A DNA stretch of 64,000 nt, from NCBI GenBank assembly GCA_028274465.1, contig CM051457.1, positions 96,719,982 through 96,783,981 of the forward strand, read 5' to 3'. Of this stretch, positions 47,816 to 60,326 are shown one piece after another. The translations under genes and the position numbers were made by a program. The first letter of the stretch is position 1. Each line of letters starts with the position of its first letter. The notes under the pieces were generated by a model. It made no database searches and had not been told where the DNA came from. It saw nothing but the letters and a program-made list of their open reading frames with translations. Origin of the DNA: Plantago ovata. Taxonomy: Eukaryota; Streptophyta; Magnoliopsida; Lamiales; Plantaginaceae.

Positions 47816-50800
47816 CACTACAAGGATCAGGCCATTTAGCGATGGATGGATCCGTCGCTAAATGATGCCGATCGGTCGCTAATAATAGCTAGCGACCGAT
47901 CGGTGTTTTTAGCGACGAATAAAATCATCATCGCTAAACCGTTAGTCGCTAGCGAATTAGCGACCAATGAGTTTTCCGTCGCGAATTAGCGACGGATAAT
48001 GAGGTTGACTTTTAGCAACCGATGACTTATCCGTCGCAAAAGTCCCCGGAGACCCAGCGACGGATGAGTAATCCGTCGCTGGGTCTCCGGGACCTTTTGC
48101 GACGGATAAGTTATCCGTCGCTGGAGCTTTGGAGCTCCTAGCGACAGATGAAGTCATCGGTTGCTATTTTTTTTTTTTTTAATTTTTTAGATATAATAAT
48201 GAGAACCAAAATCAAATGCAACCTGTTCAATTAAGCAACATGTTATAGAAATTCTATAGACCAAATAAACCAAAAAATAATCCAAAAAAATCATAATAAA
48301 TGTATCAAAACCCTCCATACATATAATAATAATCATACGTACACAATACTAATCCAAAATAATATCATAGTGTACACAGTATTCATGTAGAAAATAGTAA
48401 ATAGAGTCGAAAAGGATAGGGGATCATGGAGAGGTAGGTGGATCCATCCCCAGCTTCGCATACAGCTCAGCAAACATAGTACCATCTTAGCCTTCTGCAC
48501 AGCCTGCTCCGCAGCTAGCCTCTTCACCTCCTCATCCTTCTCCTGCAACTGAAGTAAGAGGGCCTGCTCTCGAGCGGAAGCTGCTGCTGAAGATGATGAA
48601 GATGTACTGGCACGGGAACGACGAGTCGGCCTCGAGTCCAATTCAGGGACGGCTGCTGCACTCCCCAGTCCCAAGCGACGGTCCTTCTCTGGAGGATTCA
48701 CCTCGAGGAAAATGGCATTCATTTCCTCAACAGTGAGATCTTGATCACGAATCCTGTCCTCGTAGGCCGTCTGAAATTATAAATGAAGAGTATAAAGTGT
48801 TAGTTATGTTGTTAATTAGTTATGAAATCATCAGTATTTAATAAACACATGTATTGTTGAACTTACCGCAATTGTTGTGGCGTCGTCACACAACCACTGT
48901 CCGTCCTTGGCCTTCTGAGATCTCGAGAACAAGGTGAATAGGAGACTCTCCTTATCCTTCAACTGAATGACACATGAAAGCATCATATACTTAGTTTGAA
49001 AGTTCGAAATGCAAGTAAATAACAAGTATAAGAATGATGAATTCACAAATTTAATACACTTACCTTCTGCCTCACATGTGCTGTAGCGATCGACTCAGAG
49101 CCAAAACGGTGTGTCACCAGGGTACGGCTCCCATCATTCGGCTGCTTCTTCCTGTTATCAGTGTTCTGGTCAGCCTGCGCCTGGACTCTCTCGTTAGCCC
49201 AATACACCTTCCACGCCTCCCAAATTTCATCTCTGGGCCAATCACCGGTACGTGGACGGTTATGTGTCCACAGTTTCTTTATGTTATGAACCATGCACTT
49301 GTAAATGGCACTACCGTGAGAGTTGAAGCTCCACCAGAGATCCATCAGCAATGCTTTCGGAAGGAAGAAATCTTTCTACACAATTACAAATAAACACCGA
49401 AACACATACGTTGGTGAATACTTAAAAACATTCAAGTATAACAAGGGGAAACAACATGAATCAAACCACTCACATTGTCCTATATTTCACTAAAACAATG
49501 GTGACTAACATATCACCCAAGTACAGTGGCTAACATACCACTCACACAAAGTGGCTAACATACCACTCACAACACAAACAATTAGGTAACTAATGTAAGA
49601 TTATTAACTCACCCTCAGCTCCTTGAACAGCTCTCCCTTAATTTGGTTCGGGATGCAATGCCACTGGCTGCCACCCTCTTGCGGTGGGATCATCATGTTC
49701 CGTATTATCCCACTAAGTACTTTAGCAGCGCCCTCCCCATACAACCTGTGAAGAACATGTAAGTCAATAGTGAGAAGGTTAGTTCGGTATATATATATAT
49801 TAAAAGTTCGTAATTCAGTTAATGCCTAATACTTACTTCTCTCCATTGGGGTAAAGGACAGGGCGACCATTCCACATCAGACCATCTTCCGACCTTTGAA
49901 AGGGACAACCGTCGTCTGGAACGTGGGCCCACGGGTCGTGTGAGGGAGGAATGAGGAGTCGATCCCCTACTCGACCCAGGTGGAGTCCCAAAAACAGTAG
50001 GGGAGCCCTGCCCGGTGTCCTCTCCGTCGGTATCTGACCTCTGGGACTGCGGGGTCATGTATCGTGGCCTCCTGGGTCGTGGCATTTGCAATAAAAAGAT
50101 CCGTGTTAGTACATACACAATTGAATATAAAACATGTAAAGTCATTAAGAGATAAAGTAAGGAACGACGCTGGACATTTGGGTGGTCACGCCAGTAGGCC
50201 TGCCAATACTCATGAAGGGGAGCTGGCATCCATTCCGAAGGCGGAACTCCCAACAACCAGTTGACTTTCCAAGCCTCAAGTAGCATATCCCCCAACGTAG
50301 GAACTGACATCTAATAATAATCAACCTAATATATAAGATGTAAAAAATTATATGATTTATCATATTTTTTTAATTTGCATTATAGTTACAATATTTCTAA
50401 ATTACAACTAAAAATACTTATAATACATACTCATTTTAATTTATCAATGAGTTCTTTATTTTTATACTTATAATTTTTTTAAATATGACTACAAATACTT
50501 ATAATACGAAACTATGGTGAAATTATCAACTACGATTAACCACTAGAATTTATCAACTTATATTTCGATTATAGTTATACATTTTCATTAACAACTAATT
50601 ATAATTATGGCCGAATCATACTACAACTCAATTCTAGGTCTCCATTCATCCGAAACAAAGTCTCAACACTCCAACTATCAATTCCTAAAAGAAAGTCCCA
50701 TTTCCTAAAACAAATTATCAATTTCCAAAATACCCAATTCATCCCAAATCTATGAATTCACCAACCAAAACGTGTGCATCCCCCCTAATTTGAGCTACAC

Positions 50801-51522
50801 AACATAATAGATACTAGTAGAATGCATACAATTCATTGAAATAGGAAAAAAACGAAGAATACCAAAATTTAGACAAGTTAGGGTTCGAAGTTAATACCTT
50901 TGATTGCGGAAGAAATGGTGAAAGAATCACGCAATTGACTAGCTACCCTTGTTCCTTGATGAAAGAGTTTCGAAATGCCTATAATCTTGCTTGAAATGGT
51001 GAAGAAATGAAGACGATAGGGAGGAGCCGCGCGTCGCCGGTGGAGAGACGGAGAGCTCGCTGCTGTGTGTGTGCGTTAATGTCTGAGACTCACGTCTCAG
51101 ACATATGTGTATTCACAGTGTAGCGACGGATGGATCATCCGTCGCTAAAACAGCGATCGGTCGCACTGTAGCGACGGATGGATCATCCGTCGCTAAAACA
51201 GCGATCGGTCGCTAACTAGCGACGGATGACGTCATCAGTCGCTATATATCAAAATCCTTTTTTTTTTTTACTGGGTCAACGCCTAGCGACGGATAATTCA
51301 TCCGTTGCTAAATAGCGACCGATGAGTCATCCGTCGCTGCATAGCAACGGATGAGTCATCCGTCGCTGAACCTACACGCCCTATGTACGCTTTATAGCGA
51401 ACTGATCTTATCCGTCGCTAGGTGTTGTTTATCCGTCGCTAAAAGACCGATCGGTCGCTAAAGTTAGCAACCGATCGGTCCGTCGCTGAAAGTGGTTGCT
51501 AAAAGTGGGATTTCTTGTAGTG
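47816..51522. mobile_element. CACTA transposon 2 (3.7 kb)
   Basis: Ends CACTACAAGGATC and GGATTTCTTGTAGTG, flanked by the 3-bp duplication ACT (47813-47815 and 51523-51525). Subterminal TAGCGACGGAT/ATCCGTCGCTA arrays are present at both ends (about 47840-48170 and 51118-51500). It starts only 30 bases after CACTA 1 ends. The interior carries one multi-exon gene of the plant Ptta/En/Spm type but no TNP2. Confidence 0.95.
48400..50310 (-). CDS. Ptta/En/Spm-type (TNPA-like) transposon protein, multi-exon
   Basis: Splice sites support exons 50085-49837, 49745-49613, 49375-49064, 48962-48867 and 48770 to about 48440, with a possible first exon around 50310-50160 (PLHEYWQAYWRDHP). Features in order: a basic start MPRPRRPRYMTPQ, a serine-rich linker, IIRNMMIPPQEGG, DFFLPKALLMDLWWSF, a WIWEAWKVYW-like segment with NRKKQPNDGSRTLVTHRFGS, and a terminal coiled coil (LLLQLQEKDEEVKRLAAEQ). 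This order fits the plant transposase family PF03004 (Ptta/En/Spm), thought to bind subterminal repeats. Exon joins look intact, so the gene may be expressible, but the last exon boundary is uncertain. Confidence 0.6.
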
Positions 51523-51740
51523 ACTGGTAGTCTTGGGCCTTCTTTGGGGGTCGACCCCTTAAGACTTGGTCGGACCCTATGTTGGTCAATTTATGCACAG
51601 GTGACCGACCTGGATGCATGGTCGAACTCACGTTGGTCGTCCCATATGCATGGGTGATATACCCATGCGTATGGTCGGCCCATGGAGCTTCAGGACGCTC
51701 CAAATCGTAAATACGGACTGAACATATTTTAACATCAACA

Positions 51741-51977
51741 CCACCTATATTAAATTCGTCTAATAAGTTACTACCAAGAGTAATTCACACTCCAAATATA
51801 CCAAATATACAACCATTTTGCCCAAAACCATTTTCAATTATGGAGTATTCAATATTTCAATAAATAACTGAAATATAAAATTAACAACAAAAGGAAAAAA
51901 AAAAAAAAAAAGTTCGAGGCTGGCCTCATAACAAAATGAATTTGGTATCTTTCAGTGAGAAATAAAATCTGCATCTG
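51741..51977. other. Downstream flank of phosphatase gene
   Basis: AT-rich, with an A-run at 51893-51911; probably the 3' UTR and polyadenylation region of the minus-strand gene to the right. No other feature seen. Confidence 0.4.
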
Positions 51978-52919
51978 TTACTTCGATAATTGATCGGTGT
52001 CCCGAACAAGATCTTGAGATGGGAGCACCAGTGCAGAGACTGGATTCTCCTCCTTGCCACCACCTTCATCTATTATCAATCTCAAGCCTTCAATGTTGAG
52101 CTTTCCATGGTGACCACTTAATACAATAGTTGGAGTTTTAGCCAACTCCTCTGGAATATCCCACACGTCCTTTCTTCCAAAGAGAGCTACAGATCTCGCG
52201 ATCCTCGTGTCCTTAGATTTCAGAGCATTTAGTTGTGTTTCGACTGGTTTATCCTTCTCCAAACCTGCATGCACAGCAATCAATTTGCAGTTTTGAAGAC
52301 CTTTTCCGGTATCAATACACACATCATCCTCTTCATGTACCCAAACCAAATCCGCCAGAAATCGTTTGTGCTCATCAGGAACTGCCTTCCTTAAATCCGC
52401 GGAACCATGTGGGGCCCCATACGATACAAAAGTGGGCTCTGCATCAAAGATGGATCCTTTAAACTCCATATTCTTGGTTCTGTTAAAACCAGTCTTCCTC
52501 CCAGCCCACCTCCTTCCTTGAACGTGCATGTTCTCGTATCCTTCACCTTTATACCATCCTTCTCTCACCTCATTCATTTCAAGCTCTTTCCAAGTGTCAG
52601 AAAATGGTGAATCATCTTGAGGGTTTGGCAGAATCCCCAGGAATGCGGCAAATGCCATGTCATGGTTGCCAATAAGAAATACATGGGACTGCTTCGGGTA
52701 TGTTGAGGGTAAAGAAATCAAGAAATCAATCACCTTCTTGGTGTCAGGCCCCCTGTCACAATAATCACCTAAGAAAATAACAAGGGCTGTTTCAAAATCA
52801 GATGGGCCTAGTTTGGTTTGAAGATTCGACCACAAGTTGTGCAGCTTCGACATGTAGCCATGGATGTCACCCACACAGATCACAGTTCTTGGTTTTGATG
52901 TGGTCTTGGACTCTGCCAT
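51978..52919 (-). CDS. RLPH2: RLPH2-type PPP phosphatase, copy 1
   Basis: A 313-residue single-exon protein starting at [15 protein letters not shown] metal-binding motifs are in place: GDIHG (17-21), GDYCDRG (51-57), GNHD (84-87, Asp where most PPP enzymes have Glu), HAG (217-219) and SGHHG (268-272). These and the length match Rhizobiales-like phosphatase 2, which in Arabidopsis dephosphorylates phosphotyrosine despite its PPP fold. The frame is open upstream to 53027, but the start at 52919 matches copy 2 and the usual family length. An acceptor-like TTGTAG|G at 53094-53095 suggests a leader intron. No signal peptide; likely cytosolic or nuclear. Confidence 0.93.
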   Translation of the reverse strand: MAESKTTSKPRTVICVGDIHGYMSKLHNLWSNLQTKLGPSDFETALVIFLGDYCDRGPDTKKVIDFLISLPSTYPKQSHVFLIGNHDMAFAAFLGILPNPQDDSPFSDTWKELEMNEVREGWYKGEGYENMHVQGRRWAGRKTGFNRTKNMEFKGSIFDAEPTFVSYGAPHGSADLRKAVPDEHKRFLADLVWVHEEDDVCIDTGKGLQNCKLIAVHAGLEKDKPVETQLNALKSKDTRIARSVALFGRKDVWDIPEELAKTPTIVLSGHHGKLNIEGLRLIIDEGGGKEENPVSALVLPSQDLVRDTDQLSK

Positions 52920-54302
52920 AGCTTGTACTAATGCGGGGTTCCACACGGCGTCTTTGTGTGCTGATTGTTCCTTCGAAGTCCAATATTTCTTCTGTAATTT
53001 CACTACTACTCGGTAATCTTGCAACACGAACCCCAGGAAGACATACTTTTTATACAGTTAATGGAGATTGAAGAAGAACCTGCACCTTAGCACCTACAAT
53101 ACAAAATACAAAGACATACAATTGCTGTCACTTGCTTGTTTCCAAAAATCTAATGTTGAGTTCATTATGTTATGATGATACCACTCTCAATTTGAAACTA
53201 GATCAAAACACATACAATTTCAGTGAGTGCACTGTTCTATCCACTCAAGTCGTAACGTTATCAAACTGAAGTATTACTTATCTGACTGTGCAAAAATCAA
53301 AACTGAACAAAACATATTCATGAAACAATAAGTAGAGGGAATGATTGAATGTATAATTTGAATATACTACAGAGTAAGGAGCTAAGTTGCTGTACCTTTC
53401 GCTGTATTCTCTTTGAACCGAGCAGAGCAGAGCAGATGATAGGTGGTAGATAAAATACTGGGAAAAAAAAGATAGAAGTAAGAGATAATGGTTCTGGGTT
53501 ATATATCTACAATATAAGGCCAATAATGCATTACACAAATGCATGAAGATGCATCCACTCAATAATATGGAGTATTTAACACATTCAAAATACTCCTCTC
53601 TAGAATACAAAGACTTTTCCTCGCTCTTGATTCAAAGTCAAAACCTTTTGACAACATCAGCCTTCTCATTTTTTCATAAGTGGCTGCATTGGTTCATTAG
53701 GTTTATAAAGCTAATAATCAGACAGTAATCAAGTGCGTAAAATGGTAAAAGAAATGGAACCGAGTATGTATGGCAATCCATTTCACAAAATAGTTCATGC
53801 ACAGCAAACAACATTAGGGAGTTTACCCATCAATTCTCACTGCAAAAAAACCAAGAAAAAAGCAGGCCTAAGAATTACAGAATCATCTGGTATGTATAAA
53901 GCAGCAAAAACGCAAAATTCAGGCCCATATTGCCATCCTCAAAAGGCCAAAGCTCTTCAAGAACAATGCAGAATATTTTGGCACAGATGAAAATATGGCA
54001 GAGAAGCAAAGCAGAAATGGCTGTACATAGTTAAAATGATGAACAGAACACAACTAGTCACTTGGAGAAAAAATATACTTCATAATATAGAAAACCATAA
54101 CTGCTATTAACCAGGAAAGAAAATGAAGAAAGTGAATGAAGAAAAGTTCTTTGATATGCAAATGCTGTGTTCCTGCTGTAAATAACAAATACTAAAGGCA
54201 CAGTTTGTTTACAGAACATAAAATAAAGCAGTCCCAACTCCCAACATTTCCTCCTAAAATCCCAGGAGACTTCTATCCAAAGCAGCATATGAAAATGTAT
54301 AA
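52920..54302. other. Leader of copy 1 and intergenic DNA
   Basis: Contains the inferred leader exon (52920-53093), the leader intron and promoter of copy 1, then the 3' flank of copy 2. No further gene is supported. Confidence 0.45.
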
Positions 54303-55238
54303 CTACTTTGTCAACTGATCAGTGTCTCGGACCACTTTCTGTGATGGAAGCAGAAGTGCAGCTACTGGTTTATCCTCTAAACCCCCACCTTCATCTATTA
54401 TCAATCTCAGGCCTTCAATATTGAGCTTTCCATGGTGACCACTTAATATGATAGTTGGAGTTTTGGTCAATTCCTCAGGAATATCCCACACGTTCATTCT
54501 CCCACTCAAAGCTGCAACTTTTGAAATCCTCGTGTCTTTAGATTTGAGAGCATTTAGTTGTGTTTCAACTGGTTTATCCTTCTCCAGACCGGCATGCACA
54601 GCAATCAGTTTGCATGTTTGAAGTCGTTTGCCAGTATCTATACAAACACCATCTTCTTCATGTACCCAAACCAAATCAGCTAGAAACTTTTTGTGATGAT
54701 CGGGGACTGCCTTCATTAAATCTGCGGAACCATGTGGGACACCATATGACTCAAATGTGGGCCGTGCATCATAAATGGAGCCCTTATACTCAGTTTTCTT
54801 GGCAAAGTTAAAGCCAGACAGTCTCCCAGCCCACCTCCTACCCTGCAAATGCATATTCTCATACCCTTCACCTTTATACCACTGCTCTCTTTCCTCATTC
54901 ATTTCATACTCCTTCCAAGTCTCAGAAAATGGAGAACCGTCAGGCGGGGTCGGAAGAAGCCCTAAGAATGCCGAAAATGCTAGGTCATGGTTGCCACAAA
55001 GGAACACATGAGACTGATTCGGGTATCTCGAGGGTAATGAAATCAAGAAATCAATCACTTTCTTGGTGTCAGGGCCCCGGTCACAATAATCACCTAAGAA
55101 AATAACAAGGGCCTTCTGGAAATCCAACGAGCCAGCTGCGATTTCAAGATTAGACCACAAGTTCTCCAGCTTTGATATGTATCCATGGATGTCACCCACA
55201 CAGCACACAACTCTTGGTTCTGGTGTGCCCTCTGCCAT
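54303..55238 (-). CDS. RLPH2: RLPH2-type PPP phosphatase, copy 2
   Basis: A 311-residue single-exon protein starting [13 protein letters not shown], highly similar to copy 1 over its whole length (shared [28 protein letters not shown]). All PPP motifs are kept: GDIHG (15-19), GDYCDRG (49-55), GNHD (82-85), HAG (215-217), SGHHG (266-270). Both genes run in the same direction 1.4 kb apart, a tandem duplication; Arabidopsis also has two adjacent genes of this type (At3g09960 and At3g09970), though I cannot say whether the duplications are the same event. A leader intron probably ends at 55306 (TTTGTAG|G). Confidence 0.93.
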   Translation of the reverse strand: MAEGTPEPRVVCCVGDIHGYISKLENLWSNLEIAAGSLDFQKALVIFLGDYCDRGPDTKKVIDFLISLPSRYPNQSHVFLCGNHDLAFSAFLGLLPTPPDGSPFSETWKEYEMNEEREQWYKGEGYENMHLQGRRWAGRLSGFNFAKKTEYKGSIYDARPTFESYGVPHGSADLMKAVPDHHKKFLADLVWVHEEDGVCIDTGKRLQTCKLIAVHAGLEKDKPVETQLNALKSKDTRISKVAALSGRMNVWDIPEELTKTPTIILSGHHGKLNIEGLRLIIDEGGGLEDKPVAALLLPSQKVVRDTDQLTK

Positions 55239-56419
55239 TGGTATCACCACTCCGTCACAAACTTGGTAACAGATTGTCAATCAAAAACTTGTAGTCAGTT
55301 AGTACCTACAAATGCAAGACAAGCCCACAAGCCCAATGAGATGTCTGTTTTCGTTGCGTAATCATAGTTGAAGGCAACAAATTCCACAGCTGAACTCTAA
55401 GAATAGTAAAAAACTTGCAAATAATTTTGAAAAGGTCACTCATTGTAGCCTAATCAGACACCATGCTCTAATCCTTGCCTCCATCTTTTAGAACTACAAC
55501 TACTAGTCTACTACTAGCCACTAGGTGCCAGTTTGCAAAAACTTAATATGATTGGGGAGCAAATTAAATAAACGAAGCATATAAACAGATTATGCAGGCA
55601 CGAAGATAACAATTAGCACAAAAGTAATGACAAATCCAAGAAATAAAAATCAGATTATGCGATCAGAAATCCCTAACCCAACTATGATTACGAAACGAAA
55701 ACAGATTATTAGTGACAGACAGTAGAAGAAGAATCATGATGAGATTTATAACCCAAATAGAGATAGAAAATGAAACAGCAAATTGACATTGTTGAACGAA
55801 AGAAGAAAGAAACTGACCGATCGAAAATGGGCAGAGAGCTCATATCATATGATATCCATCATCATCGGCAATGCCAATGCCCATAATAAAATGGACCGTA
55901 CAATTTTCTGGTAATTTGCATAAAATGGACCTCATGTTCAAGCTTTGTCTATTTAAATCCGATCCGAAACGATTTGTTGCGATGGGTGCATACATTAAAG
56001 ACAGATCTTTTTCATATTTTTAATAATGCACTTAAACTTCATTTTATTTTAAATTGAACTGAAACATTTCACACAAATTTTAATTGTTTTTTATTGTGAT
56101 CGTGCTCGACGGATTTATTTCAATAGTAATGTAGAATAATAGGTGTGTTTGGTGATTCTACTCCACAATAAATTAGATTAACAATTGTATTCAATGAGAC
56201 TATTACACAAACTTTGTCAAAATAGAAATGAAAGAAATTTCATTATACATTTTAATTTCTTTTGAAGTGATCATCCTCAACTGATTTATTCCGCAATAAT
56301 CTATATTATTTATAATAATACATGACAAATGTGTTCCACTATAATTTACAATAATAATCACATTTAATTTAATGCGACTATTATACAAACTCTCTATCAA
56401 TAAAAATGACAGAAATTGC
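55239..56419. other. Leader, promoter of copy 2 and intergenic DNA
   Basis: The leader intron of copy 2 probably covers about 55306-55820. ATATCATATGATAT near 55843 is a perfect palindrome in the likely promoter. AT-rich sequence follows to the MITE cluster, with no gene. Confidence 0.4.
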
Positions 56420-57035
56420 CATTAGAGCACTCTTTATGGTTGGGACTTTTAACATATAAGCATTTCTTTTATCATGTAAGCCCAAAAAAATCACTTCCAA
56501 ATAAAATTTTCAATTGTTTGGGGCTTAATTTGAACTTTTTGTGTGAGACTCACATTAGTCTTTCCATATGTAGTTGTTTTTTCTTTGTGGGTTCCGTATT
56601 TGGAACTTAAATTGGAGCTACTAAGAGCATTCCTTATGGAGTCTACAAAGGGCTTAATTGGAGTTAAAATTCTCAAATAACCTCCAATGGGGGCTATAAA
56701 GGGGCTACTAATTAGTAGCCCCAATTTAAGCCCCAAATATGGGACCCACAAAACAAAATGAACTACATTTAGAAGGATGTAATATGCGACCCACCAAAAG
56801 ACACTCCAATTAAGTCCCAAAACCATTGGAGATTCGATTTGGATGGGGCTTTTTTGGGGCTTATATGATAAAAGTCTCCTAATTAAGCCCCAACCATAAG
56901 GAGTGCTCTAATTAGTAGCCAATTTCATGGACTACTAACTATTACCCCCTTTATAGCCCCATTGGAGCCTATTTGGAATTTAATATGGTCTTTTAGATCC
57001 AATTAGCCTATTTGCAGTCTCCATATAGAGTGCTC
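56420..57035. mobile_element. Overlapping foldback MITEs
   Basis: One inverted pair is ATTAGAGCACTCTTTATGG (56420) with CCATAAGGAGTGCTCTAAT (about 56913); a second is AAGAGCATTCCTTATGGAG (56624) with CTCCATATAGAGTGCTCTTA (about 57037). Interiors also fold (GGGGCTTAA against TTAAGCCCC). The pairs overlap rather than nest, so the history involves rearrangement. Confidence 0.7.
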
Positions 57036-57100
57036 TTATACATTTTATTTTTATTGATTCAAAATTAGTTGGTGCTAATTAATTATTTTGTGTTACAAGC

Positions 57101-57305
57101 TACTCATCTGTTTTTTTAGATTTTTTACGTTTGCTTTTGGAACGGTTTTTTAGGAGGTTGGTATGATGATGAGTGTAGTGTTTGGTTTAGTGGCAGGACC
57201 CACAATAAAGTTGTGAGATAGAAAGCTGCCAAAAATGAAAACGTAAAGAATCTAAAAAAACAGACGAAAAAGGAATACGTAAAGAATCTAAAAAACAGAT
57301 GAGTA
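57101..57305. mobile_element. Small MITE
   Basis: TACTCATCTGTTTTTTTAGA at the left and its inverted copy ending AACAGATGAGTA at the right bound 205 bp. A half-copy of the same end, AATCTAAAAAAACGGATGAG, lies at 63409-63428. Confidence 0.7.
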
Positions 57306-57639
57306 CATGTTAAAATCAAGGTTCTACTCTAAAAATCATGCAATACTATATCAAGGATGTTACAATAATGAATGTATGTTTAAACATTACTCTTATTTAC
57401 TTCTATACTTTTTTTTTCATGGGAAAGTGAAAATCGATTTGGACGTGACAATTATTTACTTGAATAGAAATTTGATTTATAAGGACAGTTAATGGCCCCC
57501 TTATAAAAAAGACCACTTTAGTTTCACAATCACATATTTTGAGTTGTCTGCCCTTATATTACAACTTTGTCATTGTGTCAAAACTTCACAACCAAACAAG
57601 TCCTTACTCCTTAGGATAAAATATTAAAAAAAAAAAAAA

Positions 57640-58440
57640 AAAAACAATGAGCAGCACCACCTAATGGCGGAGCTCCGCCACTGGTGGTGGTGCACCATCA
57701 TTCTGGTCGAGCAGTTGCTCTAGAACTGGCGGAACATATAGTGGCAAAAGCAATCCGACCCGAAATTCCAAGTTTCACCCAAAAAATAAAAATATGTGTT
57801 CAAACATCCGAACATTGACCCAAAATCCAATCCAAAAGCACCCGAATTATTTTTATCCGAATTAAACAATCTGAAATCTCCCGAATAAATTCAATCTGAC
57901 ATTCATCCAATCCAAATTAAATGTGACCCGAACTCTTTGAATCCAAAATGACCCAAATTAAATTTATAGGAAATACATAATTATTTTCATTTAAAATATA
58001 TATTTCATATATAACTAACTTATAATTAAGATTTTCAAATTGTAATATTTCAGAAATTTTCATTATAAAAATAATTTGCGTTTAAATATTCAATCAACAC
58101 CAAATCCGAGTTGGCCCAATACGAAATTGACCCGATCCGAAATGTTTTGAAATTTATAATCCGAACAACACCCGAATTCGACAAAAACCTGAAATCCGAG
58201 CACATCCGAAACCGATCCGATCCGATCCACCCGTTTGCCAGGTCTAGGAGCAGAGTTTTGCTGATAATGTGGAGCTTTTGCTTCACCCAAAGATTTGGCG
58301 GAGCTCCGAAAGCTCCGCCAGATCTGCTTTGATCGGAGCAGTAGATCTTCGATCGGAGATGTGTTGCTCCGATCGGAGCATCAAAGCTCCGACCGGAGCT
58401 TTGAGTGCTCCGATCGGATATTCTCCGGTACCAAAGTTTA
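57640..58440. repeat. Palindrome-rich repeat with GATCGGAGC clusters
   Basis: GGCGGAGCTCCGCC near 57665 and several GATCGGAGC/GCTCCGATC copies at 58305-58420 form overlapping inverted repeats. Between them (57750-58240) the phrases CCCGAA and ATCCGA recur more than a dozen times. A related array sits at 63690-63800. Probably the termini of an uncharacterised DNA transposon family. Confidence 0.5.
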
Positions 58441-58699
58441 ATGAAGAAGATGGGGGAATTAAAAAATAAAAAGAACTTTTATTTAAAGTGTTTATTTAAT
58501 TTTTAATTTGTTTTGTATCAGAATACTAAGGCTCTTTGGATGGGGCAAAATCAGATTTTTGAACAGTGCTTAATTTCCCACTTGGTCAAATTCGTGGACT
58601 AAAATGTAATTGTTTAACTAAGTTGGTTCTTTTTGTTATTAGGGTCACTAATTGGTTACTAAAAATCAATGGACCATTTACTTAAATTAAGGTGAACAC

Positions 58700-60000
58700 G
58701 CCGGTCTATATCCTTGCCTTACTGATGAGCAGAGGAATGTCTATGAGACTATCCTGGATGCCATTGATTTTTAGGTACTGGTAGTGTTTTCTTCCTTTAT
58801 GAGTGTGGCGGCACAGGAAAGACGTTTCTGTGGAGAAGACATTGTGTTCAACTATTAGAGTCGGGCGTCAAATTGTGCTCCCCGTGGCTTCGAATGGTAT
58901 TGCGTCTCTGTTTTTACCCAAGGGTCGCATATATGACACATTCTAGATTTGTCATACCATTGCAGGGTGCTGAGACTTCAGTATGCAACAGAAGCGACCT
59001 GGCAGGATTATTGCTGAACACGAAGCTTATGAGGCTCCGATGACCAATATGTACTGCTTTGAGACCCTTGATCGGAGTGTTCGAGATGTTGTGAGGGGTC
59101 AAAATGGTTTTTCTTTTGACAAGCCTTTTGGTGGCTTGGTTGTCGTTTTTTTAGCCGATTTTAGGCACATACTACCGGTAGTGTCTAAGGGTAGCAAACA
59201 AGATATTGTTCACGTGTATCTTTGTTCGAGGGAGAGAATATGGAGCTCATGCACCGTTTTAAAGATCACAAAGAACATGCGGCTTCCGGTATATGCTCTT
59301 AATGTATTTACAATGTAAATGTGAGTAGTTCAAATCTAATTTCATCAATTTTATTATGCTATTATTCTGCTCAATCGATGTTGTTGTAATTCTTTTGTTC
59401 GTGTAGTTGGGTGGATCTCTCCGCCTGAGATTGAAGAAATCTGAGAGTTTGCTGATTGGTTGTTGAGCATTGGAGATGGAAACGTCAGTGGATTGAATGA
59501 TGGTGAAGTTGAATTCAATCTCCCCAATGATGTCCTAATCAAATATGCACCCGATGCTACCGACACTATCGTGAAGGACACATATCCTTCCCTCCTTGAC
59601 CATGTTGGTGATGGAGTTTATTTTCGAGGACAAGGTGATTCTCGCTCCTACTATGTGTTGTAGGGAAATAAATGATTACGTGATGTCGATGTTGTAGGGT
59701 GATGCAGCCGAGTACATGAGTTCAGATAGCATATGTTCAGATAGATGAGGATGACATTGTAAACCGAGAGGATGTTTATTCGGTCGAGTTCCTAATACTA
59801 TCATGTGGTCATCCGAATCACTCTATCAAGCTTAACGTTGGACGCCCTATTATGTTACTCAGAACATTAAACAATCTATCGAACTCGAACTCTGTAATGG
59901 CACGAGATTGGTGGTTACCACGCTTTCCCCTCATGTTATAGAGGCCAAGATGATATTTGGGAAAAATGTTGGGTCGATGGTTTACATAATGCGTATTTTC
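58700..60000 (+). pseudogene. Helitron PIF1-like helicase, decayed
   Basis: Motifs appear in order in shifting frames: LTDEQRNVYETILDAID (58720), Walker A remnant CGGTGKTF (58810), THSRF (58930), an Asp-rich box replaced by EAYEAPMTNMYCFE (59013), PFGGLVVVFLADFRHILPVV (59125), KITKNMRL (59260), a downstream SIGDG and NDGE segment (59465-59500), then near 59760-59960 SVEFL, NHSIKLNVGRPIMLLR and ELCNGTRLVVTTL with one or more shifts. This is the order of the Helitron RepHel helicase. The Rep domain and Helitron ends are not seen. Confidence 0.8.
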
Positions 60001-60326
60001 ATAAAAATAATACTCCCATCAAGAATAAAATTTACATGTTGACTACAACAACGTGTTCTTGATTTCCACCAGATTCAAACAACTTACAAGGGAATATTTT
60101 ATAGGCTCTTATTAAAACATGTATGTTTAAATAAGACGTGTTATGTTCAAACTTCGAATACATACAGAGTAAGAGTGAAGCAGCTAGGGTAATTCACTTC
60201 CAATTCTACTAATTCAGAAACTAGCCAGCTGTTCAATCTGGGCATGAATAAGTGAATGAAGTTTCTACATAATGGTAAAGTTAAAATAGAGCCAAATGTT
60301 GAGTCCATAAAGTCCATATAAAGTAG

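Larger units (their letters stand above)
41920..51740 (-). mobile_element. Gypsy LTR interrupted by three transposons
   Basis: The LTR pieces are 41920-42066, 43869-44311, 47789-47815 and 51526-51740, together about 830 bp. The plus strand starts TGTTGTAGG and ends AACATCAACA. Between the pieces lie a 1.8-kb LTR element and two CACTA elements. It is a 5' LTR on the minus strand, as the primer-binding site is on its left; only about 60 bp of interior follow. The pieces share GGTCGGACC/GGTCCGACC-type motifs on both sides of the CACTA elements. Confidence 0.7.

Noticed and set aside
44330-51500. CRISPR-like repeat arrays at the ends of the CACTA elements
   Set aside because: Repeats are palindromic, of irregular spacing and orientation, in plant DNA; they are CACTA subterminal repeats.
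53733-53990. 85-codon plus-strand frame between the phosphatase genes
   Set aside because: No homology signal and no conserved counterpart near the other copy; probably chance.
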